Positions 9,554 through 18,354 are shown, counted from the stretch's first letter. The stretch: 64,000 bases of DNA from JASSUD01 sp031963415 (GCA_031963415.1 JASSUI010000001.1:310001-374000); one strand, 5' to 3'. Numbers and translations are program-made. Notes: a model not told the origin generated them from the sequence alone.

Positions 9554-9719
9554 AAAATGAGGAAAATTGCTTAAATTTGATTATCAGCCATCGGCGTATA
9601 TAAGGTGAGGAGCGAATTCCAACACTAAGGGCCTATTCATAATTTTAGAAAGGGGGAATAGAGAGCGTTATTGGCCCATGCTGGGCTCCGCACCTAACCT
9701 ACGTCGCACCATTAGGATT

Positions 9720-10601
9720 TCAATTTACCTTGGCGCCCATGATCATAGGTCGCTTCGGGTCTGTGCACCATTCGCTCCATGAGCCAGGGTAAAGGGCCGC
9801 TCCGTGTAAGCCTGCAATTTCCATTGCTAGTGCATGAAGGCAGGCAGAAACGCCTGATCCGCACTGTAAGATAACTTGCTCAGCTGGCCTTTCACCCAGC
9901 AGCGCGCTGAACTCTTCATGTAAAACAGACGCCGATTTAAAGTAACCTTCAGCCGTTAAGTTATCTTTGAAGAAACGCTGAACGGCACCTGGAATATGGC
10001 CTCCTACGATATCTAGCGTCTCATTCTCCCCCCGATAACGGTCTGCCGAACGCGCATCGATTAGCATGTATTCTTGCGTGCGTAGATTACGCATCACCGT
10101 TTCTGCATCAACGGTAGTGACAAGCGATGCAGCAGGCGCAAAGTCCCCTTGGTGAGCAGCAGGCAAAACATCAGTCAGGGGTAATCCCGCTTGTTGCCAA
10201 GCGTGCAAGCCACCATCAAGCACAGCAACCGATTCATGGCCTAACCAACGCAATAGCCACCACAGTCGCGCGGCAAACATTCCTCCTTGCGCGTCATAAG
10301 CAATCACCTGATGCGAATTGCGCAATCCATAAGCAGCCAGGTGACGGATTAAAGTGGCGCGCTCTGGCAATGGATGACGTCCGTTATATCCGGTGCGTTC
10401 GCCCGAAAGTACACGATCCAGGTGCGCATAATGTGCTTGAGGTATATGGCCAACATCATAAGCCGCCTTGCCGGCGTTCTCATCATTTAGATCAAAACGG
10501 CAGTCTAAAATGATCGTTGTATCCGGTTTGTCAGCGATACGCGCAGCGAGATTAGCCGCGCTAATTAGCATTGTATAACTATGAGTAGGGGTAGTGCACA
10601 T
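9720..10601 (-). CDS. Two-domain rhodanese sulfurtransferase (SseA-like)
   Basis: It moves a sulfane sulfur from thiosulfate or 3-mercaptopyruvate to an acceptor such as cyanide or a thiol. There are two rhodanese domains (about 12-135 and 160-290). The first lacks the catalytic Cys (loop YDAQGGMFAARLWW), as is normal. The second has the active loop CGSGVSACLHAL. The CGSGVSA loop is the kind seen in 3-mercaptopyruvate sulfurtransferases. CRFDL near residue 33 and GHIPGA before the second active site are family features. The ATG at 10571 (MLISAANLAARI) is an equally good start, because the first ten residues are not conserved in family members I know. It lies next to, but is transcribed away from, the ATP-grasp block. 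Confidence 0.85.
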   Translation of the reverse strand: MCTTPTHSYTMLISAANLAARIADKPDTTIILDCRFDLNDENAGKAAYDVGHIPQAHYAHLDRVLSGERTGYNGRHPLPERATLIRHLAAYGLRNSHQVIAYDAQGGMFAARLWWLLRWLGHESVAVLDGGLHAWQQAGLPLTDVLPAAHQGDFAPAASLVTTVDAETVMRNLRTQEYMLIDARSADRYRGENETLDIVGGHIPGAVQRFFKDNLTAEGYFKSASVLHEEFSALLGERPAEQVILQCGSGVSACLHALAMEIAGLHGAALYPGSWSEWCTDPKRPMIMGAKVN

Positions 10602-10968
10602 AGAGTCATGAATGAGGCCAATTTAAAGAAAATATCTTCCATTAAGCTGCATTGTGGAATGAACCGCCCCTCTTTTCTATAGGCGTACATCATCAAAATT
10701 AGTTTGATGATCGAATAAAGTTTGCTTTCAGAAAAACAGAATATGCCACGCAATATCCGTAATTTTCTCTAGACAAAACGCTGAGCTTCTTCCTTAGCAT
10801 AGAACTCCCTTCTGGCCCTTGCATCTAAAGGGCATTTTTATTTACGCATGATTTATATACGTAAATGCAGGAGGAAGGTAATAGCTTGTTAAATGGCAGC
10901 AGGCAATATCGATTCAATTGACATAAAGATCAGAAGATTGAAGCGAATAAGCAAAAGGAAAAAGAACG
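10602..10968. other. Divergent promoter region between the rhodanese gene and the ATP-grasp block
   Basis: No gene is supported. It contains a terminator-like hairpin (10815-10843) inside what would be the 5' leader of the ATP-grasp gene. Confidence 0.35.
10815..10843 (+). terminator. Terminator-like hairpin in the leader of the ATP-grasp block
   Basis: GCCCTT (10815-10820) pairs with AAGGGC (10828-10833) and is followed by ATTTTTATTT. It lies about 126 bases before the ATP-grasp start codon. No plus-strand gene ends before it, so it could be an attenuator. Confidence 0.4.
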
Positions 10969-12228
10969 ATGTCTAAAATTATTGTTGCCAATTTCATCCA
11001 TCAGGTAATGACAGCAAGTCCTGAGCTTGTTGATAAGGCTTCTTCATTCTCGCCACGGAAAATCTGGTATGCGCATGATAAAGACATGGTGGTCTCCTCG
11101 TGTCCCGTAAGTGAATATTTTAAACAGTACGCTTGTAGCATCACCGGAGCCACAGCAGAGCATATCGAGGTGTTATGTCCTGACGGAAAGCCTGACGCTT
11201 TTTTGGTCCAGCGCTTACGTGAAGACAAAAAAGCGTATCAAACCCTTCTAGATTTCGCTGGAAGTCATTCAAACGTGAGTGCTGATGTGTATATGCAAGA
11301 TCAGATTACCACTGATTTTTTCGCCGAAGCAGGCATCCCTATCCAGCACTACCATAAACCCGCCTCTCCAAACGTCGTAGACGTAATCGAACGAATCAAT
11401 ACCAAATCAGGTTTTAGAGATATAGCGACTGCGTTGAATATAAGAACCGTGCCTGGAACGACAGTGCAAGGAGCAGCTAACGCTCAAAAAGTCGCGCGTG
11501 ATCTTTTCCAGCAGCTTGGTCCGTTAATGATAAAGATTGATCGTGGAATGAATGGGCATGGCCAACTCATTATTCACGATGAAACAGACATCAACCATAT
11601 CCCCGCCTCCCTAAATAAATTTATCGGTTCAGGCGAGCTATACACGATTGAAAAATTGATGACCTTTGTTTCGCTGCCAAGCATTGAGTTTGAAATTACA
11701 GAATCGGGGCCGAGAAAAACCTACGACTGCAGTATGAGGTGCGTCAATAACGCCTGGACAGGAATGATTACCCCCGCCCATGATCTATCAAGTCATAACA
11801 AGCAACTGATGAATGAATGGGGGGAACGTTTAGCCGATTACCTTTATCAGCAAGGTTTCCGCGGTACGGTCGACATAGATGGAGGTGTTACTGAAGAGGG
11901 GACGATCTATGCGAATGAGTCTAATTGTCGGCACACAGGGGGTAGCTACGCTCATTTCTTACTTGAACGTTTGAAAGGTGCGGACTACCTAACGTCAACA
12001 ACATGGCTAGCTGATAGTCGAGTTAGTGCAAACGACAAGACTTTTGAGGAAGGAGTAGAGGCTCTTTATGCATCGGGACTTGCCTGGGATACGAGTCGCG
12101 GCGATGGCGTGATTTTGACGACGGACAGCAGGGAAATTGATAAGAAATGGCATTACTTAGTGATAGCAAACACACCTGATCAGGCGCTTGATACCGAGCA
12201 ACAACTGTTCGCCACATTAGGCATATAA
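10969..12228 (+). CDS. ATP-grasp ligase, 419 aa (PGM1-like peptide-ligase type)
   Basis: ATP-grasp enzymes activate a carboxylate as acyl phosphate and join it to an amine. Residues 1-140 form a pre-ATP-grasp alpha/beta part. Residues about 150-330 form the ATP-grasp fold: the nucleotide-binding lysine and glycine loop KIDRGMNGHG (189-198), the hinge pair E228-K229, and the metal-ligand region with VDIDGG (301-306) and NESN (316-319), followed by CRHTGGSY. The layout resembles proteins annotated as peptide ligase PGM1-related, which join amino acids without a ribosome. An AGGA box precedes the ATG. It is the first gene of a plus-strand block; the KamA-type aminomutase follows after 100 bases. 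A probable job is ligation of the beta-amino acid made by that enzyme (inference). Confidence 0.75.
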   Translation: MSKIIVANFIHQVMTASPELVDKASSFSPRKIWYAHDKDMVVSSCPVSEYFKQYACSITGATAEHIEVLCPDGKPDAFLVQRLREDKKAYQTLLDFAGSHSNVSADVYMQDQITTDFFAEAGIPIQHYHKPASPNVVDVIERINTKSGFRDIATALNIRTVPGTTVQGAANAQKVARDLFQQLGPLMIKIDRGMNGHGQLIIHDETDINHIPASLNKFIGSGELYTIEKLMTFVSLPSIEFEITESGPRKTYDCSMRCVNNAWTGMITPAHDLSSHNKQLMNEWGERLADYLYQQGFRGTVDIDGGVTEEGTIYANESNCRHTGGSYAHFLLERLKGADYLTSTTWLADSRVSANDKTFEEGVEALYASGLAWDTSRGDGVILTTDSREIDKKWHYLVIANTPDQALDTEQQLFATLGI

Positions 12229-12328
12229 CGCTTGGAAGAAAGCTAAGCCATTTTTCAGCAGCTGCCTGCTGATCTAGATAAAAAAGCAATACGCCAAATA
12301 TCACCTGACTGTTTAGGAGGAGCTTTAA

Positions 12329-13660
12329 ATGTTAAAGGCTGCTACACCATTTACACAGCAAGAAGACTTCTGGAAGCAAATACCTGGGTATCAGGACGTA
12401 AGTGAACAGGATTTCTCTGACCCCGCTTGGCAAGAGCGCAATTGCGTCATGCGCGCTGACAAGCTTCGTGACCTTTTGCAAGATATCGTAGAAGAATCAT
12501 TTATTACAGACCTAGCAGAGGGACTTTCTCTCTCCACGATGTCGATGAGAATCACGCCGTATCTATTTTCATTGATTGATTGGGATGCACCGCAAAATGA
12601 TCCGATTCGTCGGCAATTTATGCCGCTGAAATCAGAGATGTCAGCCTCTCATCCATTACTCAAGCTTGATTCGCTCAATGAGCACGGGGACGAGATTGCA
12701 CAAGGTCTCGTCCATCGCTATCCAGATCGCGCCTTGTTTCTCACCACCGATAAATGTCCTGTTTATTGCCGTTTCTGCACGCGCAGTTACAGTGTGGGTG
12801 TTGATACCCCAATCGTAATGAAAGATCGTAATGCACCCGTTGTCGATCGATGGCAGGTAGCGTTGGACTCTATTAGAAAGTCTCCTGCGATCGTTGATGT
12901 AGTGGTTTCTGGCGGCGATAGCTTCCGCTTGAAGGCAAGTCAGATGCTTGAATTGGGTACTGAACTGATTAATATGGAAAAGATAAAGCGCATTCGGTTT
13001 GCATCGAAAGGGCTTTCCGTCTTACCGATGAAAATTATCAACGACCGTGAATGGACCGAAGCACTGATCCGCCTTTCCGATATGGGGCGTGCCAACGGAG
13101 TTGAAATCTCCTTCCATACGCATATTAATCACCCCCGTGAAATAACTCATTATGTTGAAGAAGCAGCCAAGCTGCTCTTTAACCAGGGGGTAATGGTACG
13201 CAATCAATCAGTCTTGCTGCGCGGTGTCAATGACGGAAAGATTGAAATGTCTCAGCTAATCAAAACGTTAAGTGACAACCATATCCATCCTTACTACACC
13301 TACGCCTGCGATCTGGTGAGTAGCATAGAAGACATGAGAACCTCTATCGACACCGCGTGCCAGCTGGAAAAACATGTGCGTGGGCAGACAGCAGGCTATA
13401 ACACGCCATTATTCGTCGTTGACGCACCAGGTGGTGGCGGTAAGCGCGATGTTCACAGCTATGAGATATACGACAAAGAAGTAGGTCTTGCTGTGTATAC
13501 TGCCCCGGGCGTGAGGCCGGGTAAGTTATTTGTTTATCCCGACCCACTGCATAGCCTCTCTCCGAGCGCTGCATCTGATTGGGCAGTAAAAGAGCGTGCC
13601 CAGGAGATGGTGCAAACGGTTATTGAGCGCGCAAAAATACAAAGTAGGGCCGCAGCCTGA
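12329..13660 (+). CDS. KamA-family radical SAM aminomutase, probably acting on lysine
   Basis: Lysine 2,3-aminomutase moves the alpha-amino group to the beta carbon using a [4Fe-4S] cluster, S-adenosylmethionine and PLP. The cluster motif CPVYCRFCTR gives C143, C147 and C150 (CxxxCxxC). The PLP lysine is K372 in DAPGGGGK. The two aspartates that hold the substrate's epsilon-amino group in the Clostridium enzyme (D293, D330) have counterparts D328 (YACDL) and D365 (VVDAP) at the same 37-residue spacing, which favours lysine over glutamate. The usual GGDPL motif reads GGDSF, and the C-terminal zinc-binding cysteines of the clostridial enzyme are missing. A strong AGGAGGAGC ribosome site precedes the ATG. 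No acetyltransferase of the acetyl-beta-lysine (abl) pathway is nearby; the partner is the ATP-grasp gene. Confidence 0.85.
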   Translation: MLKAATPFTQQEDFWKQIPGYQDVSEQDFSDPAWQERNCVMRADKLRDLLQDIVEESFITDLAEGLSLSTMSMRITPYLFSLIDWDAPQNDPIRRQFMPLKSEMSASHPLLKLDSLNEHGDEIAQGLVHRYPDRALFLTTDKCPVYCRFCTRSYSVGVDTPIVMKDRNAPVVDRWQVALDSIRKSPAIVDVVVSGGDSFRLKASQMLELGTELINMEKIKRIRFASKGLSVLPMKIINDREWTEALIRLSDMGRANGVEISFHTHINHPREITHYVEEAAKLLFNQGVMVRNQSVLLRGVNDGKIEMSQLIKTLSDNHIHPYYTYACDLVSSIEDMRTSIDTACQLEKHVRGQTAGYNTPLFVVDAPGGGGKRDVHSYEIYDKEVGLAVYTAPGVRPGKLFVYPDPLHSLSPSAASDWAVKERAQEMVQTVIERAKIQSRAAA

Positions 13661-13679
13661 TTAATCGTTTGAGAAGAAG

Positions 13680-13762
13680 TCCTTATCTTTGCAAACACTA
13701 AATAAACCGATAGCGGCTTTCATGTTCTAGGTCTCGCGGTTTATTTAGTGTCTCCTTATCTT
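13680..13762. repeat. Palindromic element with 10-bp flanking direct repeats, between kamA-like and eamA-like genes
   Basis: A perfect 15-bp inverted repeat, ACACTAAATAAACCG (13695-13709) / CGGTTTATTTAGTGT (13737-13751), has a 27-base loop. It is bracketed by direct repeats TCCTTATCTT at 13680-13689 and 13753-13762. It may be a small mobile element with target duplication, or a transcript-processing hairpin. Confidence 0.5.
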
Positions 13763-13778
13763 GGCCTCATAAAAAAAG

Positions 13779-14675
13779 ATGATTTCTAATCATTCTGATT
13801 ACCAAAAATTACGTGGCATTGTGTGTATGTCATGTGCTGTTTTCTTTTTTGCGCTAGCAGGAGCAATCGTCAAACTAGCGCTAGCCGAATATCCCGTTAA
13901 CGAAATCGCATTTTTTCGTATGCTGTTTGGCATTATTCCTGCGGCTTTGTCGATGCGGCTGACGCAGTGCACCAAAAGAGAATTGACCTTTCCTCGCCTG
14001 CGCGGTCATTTTCTTCGGGCTACGACGACATTAGCGTGTATGGGGCTATACTTTGCGAGCTTGCCTTATTTACCCTTATCCACGGCAGTAGCACTGGAAT
14101 ACACAGAGGCATTTTTTATTACGCTGCTGGCACTTGCGTTTCTTAAAGAGCGCTTTTATCTGACAACATTAATGGCATTAATCATAGGATTTATCGGCGT
14201 TACATTTATCTCGTCACTGACTCCTGCAAATACCTCACTATTAGGTATCAGCTTAGCGTTGCTTAGCGCGATGTTTGGTGCGGTTTCGATTATCCAAATC
14301 AAAAACCTTTCTCATACCGAAAACTCAGCTGCCATTGTTTTTTACTTCACGCTGGTTGCGACGGCGATAAGCGCTTGTTCGCTTTTATTTTTTTGGACTC
14401 CTCCTAATCTAAGAGACCTAGGTTATATGTTGCTAGTTGGGCTGGCGGCCGGCATGGGTCAGCTCACGCTCACCGTAGCGTGCAAGAACTTACCTGCTTC
14501 GTTGCTCGCGCCGTTTAATTATTTGGGTGTGGTCTGGGGAATGGTTTTTGGATATATGCTGTGGGGAGAGAAAGCCTCTCTACAGTCTGTTATAGGCTCC
14601 CTGATGATTATAGGAAGTGCGCTCTATTTGAGTACGTTTGGCAAGCAGGTTGAGACTATCAATAAAACTGCTTAA
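13779..14675 (+). CDS. EamA/DMT-family transporter
   Basis: This is a drug/metabolite-type permease, typically an inner-membrane exporter of amino acids or small metabolites. The 298 residues contain about ten hydrophobic segments arranged as two EamA repeats. The first repeat includes FFRMLFGIIPAA and LEYTEAFFITLLALAFLKER, with the typical Glu/Lys-Glu region ending membrane span 4. The second repeats the pattern near ASLLAPFNYLGVVWG and LWGEKA. It follows the aminomutase by 118 bases, separated by the palindromic element, and may belong to the same transcription unit. In that setting it is a candidate exporter for the product of the ATP-grasp/aminomutase pair; this is an inference. No strong ribosome site is seen. 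Confidence 0.8.
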   Translation: MISNHSDYQKLRGIVCMSCAVFFFALAGAIVKLALAEYPVNEIAFFRMLFGIIPAALSMRLTQCTKRELTFPRLRGHFLRATTTLACMGLYFASLPYLPLSTAVALEYTEAFFITLLALAFLKERFYLTTLMALIIGFIGVTFISSLTPANTSLLGISLALLSAMFGAVSIIQIKNLSHTENSAAIVFYFTLVATAISACSLLFFWTPPNLRDLGYMLLVGLAAGMGQLTLTVACKNLPASLLAPFNYLGVVWGMVFGYMLWGEKASLQSVIGSLMIIGSALYLSTFGKQVETINKTA

Positions 14676-14740
14676 TCCTTACGGATAGAAATTTGAGAGT
14701 GTTATTCTATAAATAGATTTCTAAAAATTCACTTCCTCTA

Positions 14741-14860
14741 ATGAAGATGATCAATTGCAAACGCTGCGGAGATAGCAGTACCGTCGTCAAGAATGGCAAA
14801 GTAAGAACCCAACAACGGTACTACTGCAAATTTTGTAAGCTATTGATTTTAAAGGATTTT
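14741..14860 (+). pseudogene. Remnant of a transposase zinc-ribbon N-terminus
   Basis: The frame from ATG 14741 reads MKMINCKRCGDSSTVVKNGK and continues with RYYCKFCK. This is a four-cysteine zinc ribbon (CxxC...CxxC) as found at the N-terminus of IS1 InsA and IS1595-type transposases. The frame then runs into the tRNA-Ser gene, and no catalytic domain follows. It is an insertion-sequence scrap next to a tRNA gene. Confidence 0.6.
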
Positions 14861-14861
14861 T

Positions 14862-14955
14862 TGGCGGAGACGGAGGGATTCGAACCCTCGATGCGGGTTT
14901 AAGCCCGCATGCTCCCTTAGCAGGGGAGTGCCTTCAACCTCTCGGCCACGTCTCC
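14862..14955 (-). tRNA. tRNA-Ser (anticodon GCT)
   Basis: The minus strand starts GGAGACG and ends CGTCTCC-G-CCA, giving a 7-bp acceptor stem with encoded CCA. The anticodon loop is CTGCTAA (GCT) on a CTCCC/GGGAG stem. A long variable arm (GCGGG/CCCGC) marks class II tRNA-Ser. The T loop is GTTCGAATC. The position just past lysC matches Burkholderia order as I remember it. Confidence 0.95.
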
Positions 14956-15274
14956 TATTTTGATAGCTTTCACGATAACGACAGGTTTTCGTAAAAGCTG
15001 CAATAGAGGAATGTCGCGTATCCAAATATTTAGAATCTGCGCGAAGGCAGAATCATAGCTGGATGACTGCGCTTGGTCAAATTTATTCAATGTTTTTTTA
15101 GAGTCTGCTCCGGGTCTCTCAAAAGGCCAGAATAGAGATTGTCGGCACGCACGTTTGGGTTTTTTCGTCACCCCAACCTACGCATTGCTAAATAATCGTG
15201 AAGCATGAGTCCCACCAAACTGAACTTACCCATCACCTCTGATGTCTCTCTGTCTAAAAACCTCAAACAGCTTC

Positions 15275-16538
15275 TTAAGATTGCTCCAACTCAAACGCTT
15301 TATGCAGTGCACGCACTGCTAATTCTGTGTATTCCTCGTCGATTAACACAGAAATTTTAATTTCTGAGGTCGAAATTAAACGCACGTTAATTTCTTTTTG
15401 CGCTAAAGCATGCAGCATAGTGCTGGCGACGCCTGCGTGAGTGCGCATGCCTACGCCAACGACAGAGATTTTTGAGACTTTGGTGTCACCGTGGATTTGT
15501 TTGGCCCCTACTTTGTCTTTTACTTTGCCCTGCAAAATTTCTAGTGTGCGGGTGTAATCGCTACGGCTCACAGTAAAAGTAAAGTCCGTTTCGCCTTGCA
15601 CACTTTGGTTTTGCACGATCATATCGATGCCGATATTGGCTTGTGCAATCTCGCTTAAGATTTGATAGGCCATGCCAGGTTTGTCAGGCACGCCGCGCAC
15701 CATGATTTGGGCTTCGTCACGCTGAAAAGCTATGCCAGAAATAACCGCCTTTTCCATAGTTTCTTCTTCTTCAAAAGTGATTAAGGTACCGGAGCACATT
15801 TCTTCTTCCAGCGGCATCGCTGGGTCAGTCAGACTGGAGAGTACGCGCGTTTTTAGATGGTATCTGCCGGCAAATTCAACCGAACGGCTTTGCAATACTT
15901 TTGAGCCAAGGCTTGCCATTTCAAGCATTTCTTCAAAAGTGATGCGGTTTAAGCGACGCGCGTCTTCTACGACGCGCGGATCGGTCGTATACGCCATCTA
16001 CGTCGGTATAGATTAAACATTCGTCAGCCTGCAATACAGCGGCTATTGCCACAGCTGAAAGATCAGAGCCACCCCGACCAAGCGTCGTGATGTTGTGATT
16101 TTCATCAACCCCCTGAAAGCCGGTAACGACAACAATTCGGCCAGCGTCCAAATCGTGCCGTAAACGAGCGGTGTCGATGGTTTGTATCAATGCCTTGGTG
16201 TGCGCGCTGTCAGTTCTGACTGGCACTTGCCACCCCGTATAGCTCACTGCATTGAGTTGCAGTTCTTGCAGCGCAATCGCTAATAAGCCGACGCTAACTT
16301 GCTCACCAGTAGCTGTGATCATGTCAAGCTCACGCGGCGAGGGCGCCTCAGATAGTTCATGAGCCAGCCCTAATAGGCGATTTGTTTCGCCAGACATCGC
16401 AGAGGGCACGATCACTAGTTGATGTCCTGCCGCATGCCATTTAGCAACACGCTGCGCCACTTTTTTAATGCGCTCTATTGAGCCCATTGAGGTACCGCCG
16501 TATTTATGTACGATGAGTGCCATAATGCTTTTTTGCAA
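15275..16538 (-). pseudogene. lysC: Aspartate kinase, frameshifted
   Basis: LysC phosphorylates aspartate, the first step to lysine, threonine, methionine and diaminopimelate. The catalytic half (about 16538 down to about 15990) reads KYGGTSMGSIERI at the N-terminus and IYTDVDGVY at the end of the kinase domain. The regulatory half with its two ACT domains (LDAEK-type binding) continues in another frame as TTDPRVVEDARRLNRI, to a normal end at 15275. The break lies at about 15983-15990, where GTATACGACC replaces the expected GTATACACGACC, so two bases (AC) are missing. As written, the kinase half would end in a short Arg-rich tail. An ATG overlapping the break (15997) could start the ACT half alone. 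This may be a real mutation, a sequencing error in an AC repeat, or a rare split gene. Confidence 0.8.
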
Positions 16539-16869
16539 CCCCTTAAAAATCTATTGCGTGACGAGCAGTCAAAACGAGCGGCCTATCGCCGACTCGTTTG
16601 TTGTTGTTCTTGCTGTATTACGTGCTTTCATGACTGCCTGCCTTGCTCTTCTCTATCCTGAACTTTCGTATTCTTTCCTGCCCTTTTCGCTTACGCGGTG
16701 CATCGTCAAAGCAGTAAGAATTAGCTGCAGCTTTAGTAAGCTCAGGCATTTCAAACACAAAGGCAGCAGTGTACATAAACATAGATGAAGATTAAGCGTA
16801 CTTCCCCGCAAGAAATTAAGTAGCGGCTTTATAAGAAACGATGTAAGCCCTCATAAAGCAACGGCTCTA
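16539..16869. other. Intergenic stretch between lysC and tilS
   Basis: I see no gene, tRNA or clear repeat here. A 106-codon plus-strand frame overlapping lysC has no support. Confidence 0.35.
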
Positions 16870-18354
16870 TTACTTATCTTCTTGCCAAATTAGACAAAAG
16901 CGCGGAGCACCGTTTGTCTCTGTATCTCGCTCTAATGCCTCATTAAGGCCCAGACGTGGAACAAAAAGCAAATCCTGTCCAACATAAATCAAAGGTACAT
17001 GACGTTGCCAGACAGGGATGTCTGCTTCTTGAAACAGATTTTTCAACGTACGATTTCGGCCACCGCGAGTCTTACGCATACGCTCGCCACCTTGACGCTC
17101 GCGGGCAGATAAAGGAGCTGAACTTAATAATGTGGCTGAAACGCTAGCTATAGCTTCTGCACTAGCTGGTATAAATCGGAGTGTTCCGCTCCAATGCGGT
17201 AAGTGCCAAGCGGTTTCACCAGACCAATGCAGAACATTTAACTCAACATCTACACGACCAGTTTGGTCATCATGCGCAGAATTCGAAGCACCCTGGTTGT
17301 TTGCAGTCGTTTCCCACCAAATACGCTCGCGATAAGCACACAATCGATAATAGCCAGCATGCTCGATGCGCAACGTTTGACCAACTCGATGCTGTTGCAA
17401 CTGCCGCAATAGATCATCAAGCCAAGCACTCGATGCAGTTGGCACCTTTAATTGACGCATCCAATAACGTATTAGGTTCGCTACGCGCGCCGGGTGTGCA
17501 TTTAACAATTCGCGTATAGCAGGCCACGATAACGCACAATCACTTAAGGTATTAATTCGAATTACTGGTGTTGAAGCAGCATGCAAAACGGTAGGCAAAT
17601 CGAGCGCGGCTAACTCATCGAGTAATTGTTGTGTATCTGCTGCATGCCGAGCAGTGCGTACAAGCGTTTTACGATAGGCGGGAAAATATTTTTCAAGGGC
17701 AGGTAAAACGACATGCCGCAACGCATTGCGTGCATATTGCAGGTTTTGATTGCTTTCATCCTCCACCCACTGCAGCGCATGCTGCGCTGCATATGCCTCA
17801 AGTGCTGCACGCGGTACTGTAAGCAACGGACGCAGTCGCTTTACTTCACGCTGCACACGATGGCTTTGAAACGGCATTGCTGCTATCCCCGCTGGCCCTG
17901 ACCCTCGCAATAATTGCAAGAGAACTGTTTCTGCTTGATCGTCAGCATGATGAGCAAGCAGTAATAAATTTGCCGCGTGCGCTTCGCATAATTCGTTAAG
18001 CGCAGCGTAACGTGCGTCACGCGCAGCAGCTTCAATTCCACGCTCGGCCACTGCCTGCACGTTGACACGACGGGAATCAAATGCAACATCTAATGCTTGC
18101 GCAGTCGTCGCACAATGTGCAAGCCACGCATCAGCGTGCAGACTTAAGCCGTGATGAATATGGAAAGCAACGCAACGCGCAGCACCCGCACAGGCTACCA
18201 GTGCATGTAATAAAACCGTTGAATCAAGTCCACCGCTAAAAGCTATCGCAAGCTTTTCTGATCGCCCGTAGTGCATAAGCGCTGCACGGACTGCGTCTAA
18301 TACAACATCAGGTTCTACGTTAATCCGCCGATCCGGTTTCCTTAAACTTGCCAT
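16870..18354 (-). CDS. tilS: tRNA(Ile)-lysidine synthase
   Basis: TilS attaches lysine to the C34 of tRNA-Ile with anticodon CAT, so that it reads ATA codons. The ATP-pyrophosphatase signature is SGGLDST at residues 40-46 (SGGxDS). Further family segments are AHHADDQAETVLLQLLRG and the C-terminal TilS domain near LKNLFQEADIPVWQR. The 494 residues are within the family range. The start overlaps the accA end by 35 bases, suggesting translational coupling in an accA-tilS-lysC order typical of Burkholderia. Two CAT-anticodon tRNAs at 50635 and 53560 are possible substrates. Confidence 0.92.
   Translation of the reverse strand: MASLRKPDRRINVEPDVVLDAVRAALMHYGRSEKLAIAFSGGLDSTVLLHALVACAGAARCVAFHIHHGLSLHADAWLAHCATTAQALDVAFDSRRVNVQAVAERGIEAAARDARYAALNELCEAHAANLLLLAHHADDQAETVLLQLLRGSGPAGIAAMPFQSHRVQREVKRLRPLLTVPRAALEAYAAQHALQWVEDESNQNLQYARNALRHVVLPALEKYFPAYRKTLVRTARHAADTQQLLDELAALDLPTVLHAASTPVIRINTLSDCALSWPAIRELLNAHPARVANLIRYWMRQLKVPTASSAWLDDLLRQLQQHRVGQTLRIEHAGYYRLCAYRERIWWETTANNQGASNSAHDDQTGRVDVELNVLHWSGETAWHLPHWSGTLRFIPASAEAIASVSATLLSSAPLSARERQGGERMRKTRGGRNRTLKNLFQEADIPVWQRHVPLIYVGQDLLFVPRLGLNEALERDTETNGAPRFCLIWQEDK

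Noticed and set aside
10565..10753. 62-codon minus-strand frame upstream of the rhodanese gene
   Set aside because: It overlaps the rhodanese start in another frame with no support; treated as promoter region.
10969..13660. ATP-grasp plus aminomutase as an EF-P lysylation (epmA/epmB) pair
   Set aside because: EpmA is a class II tRNA-synthetase-like protein, not an ATP-grasp enzyme, and no efp gene is adjacent.
14917..15171. 84-codon minus-strand frame between lysC and tRNA-Ser
   Set aside because: It ends inside the tRNA gene, has no ribosome site and no recognisable domain; part of it is a repeat fragment (CACCCCAACCTACG).
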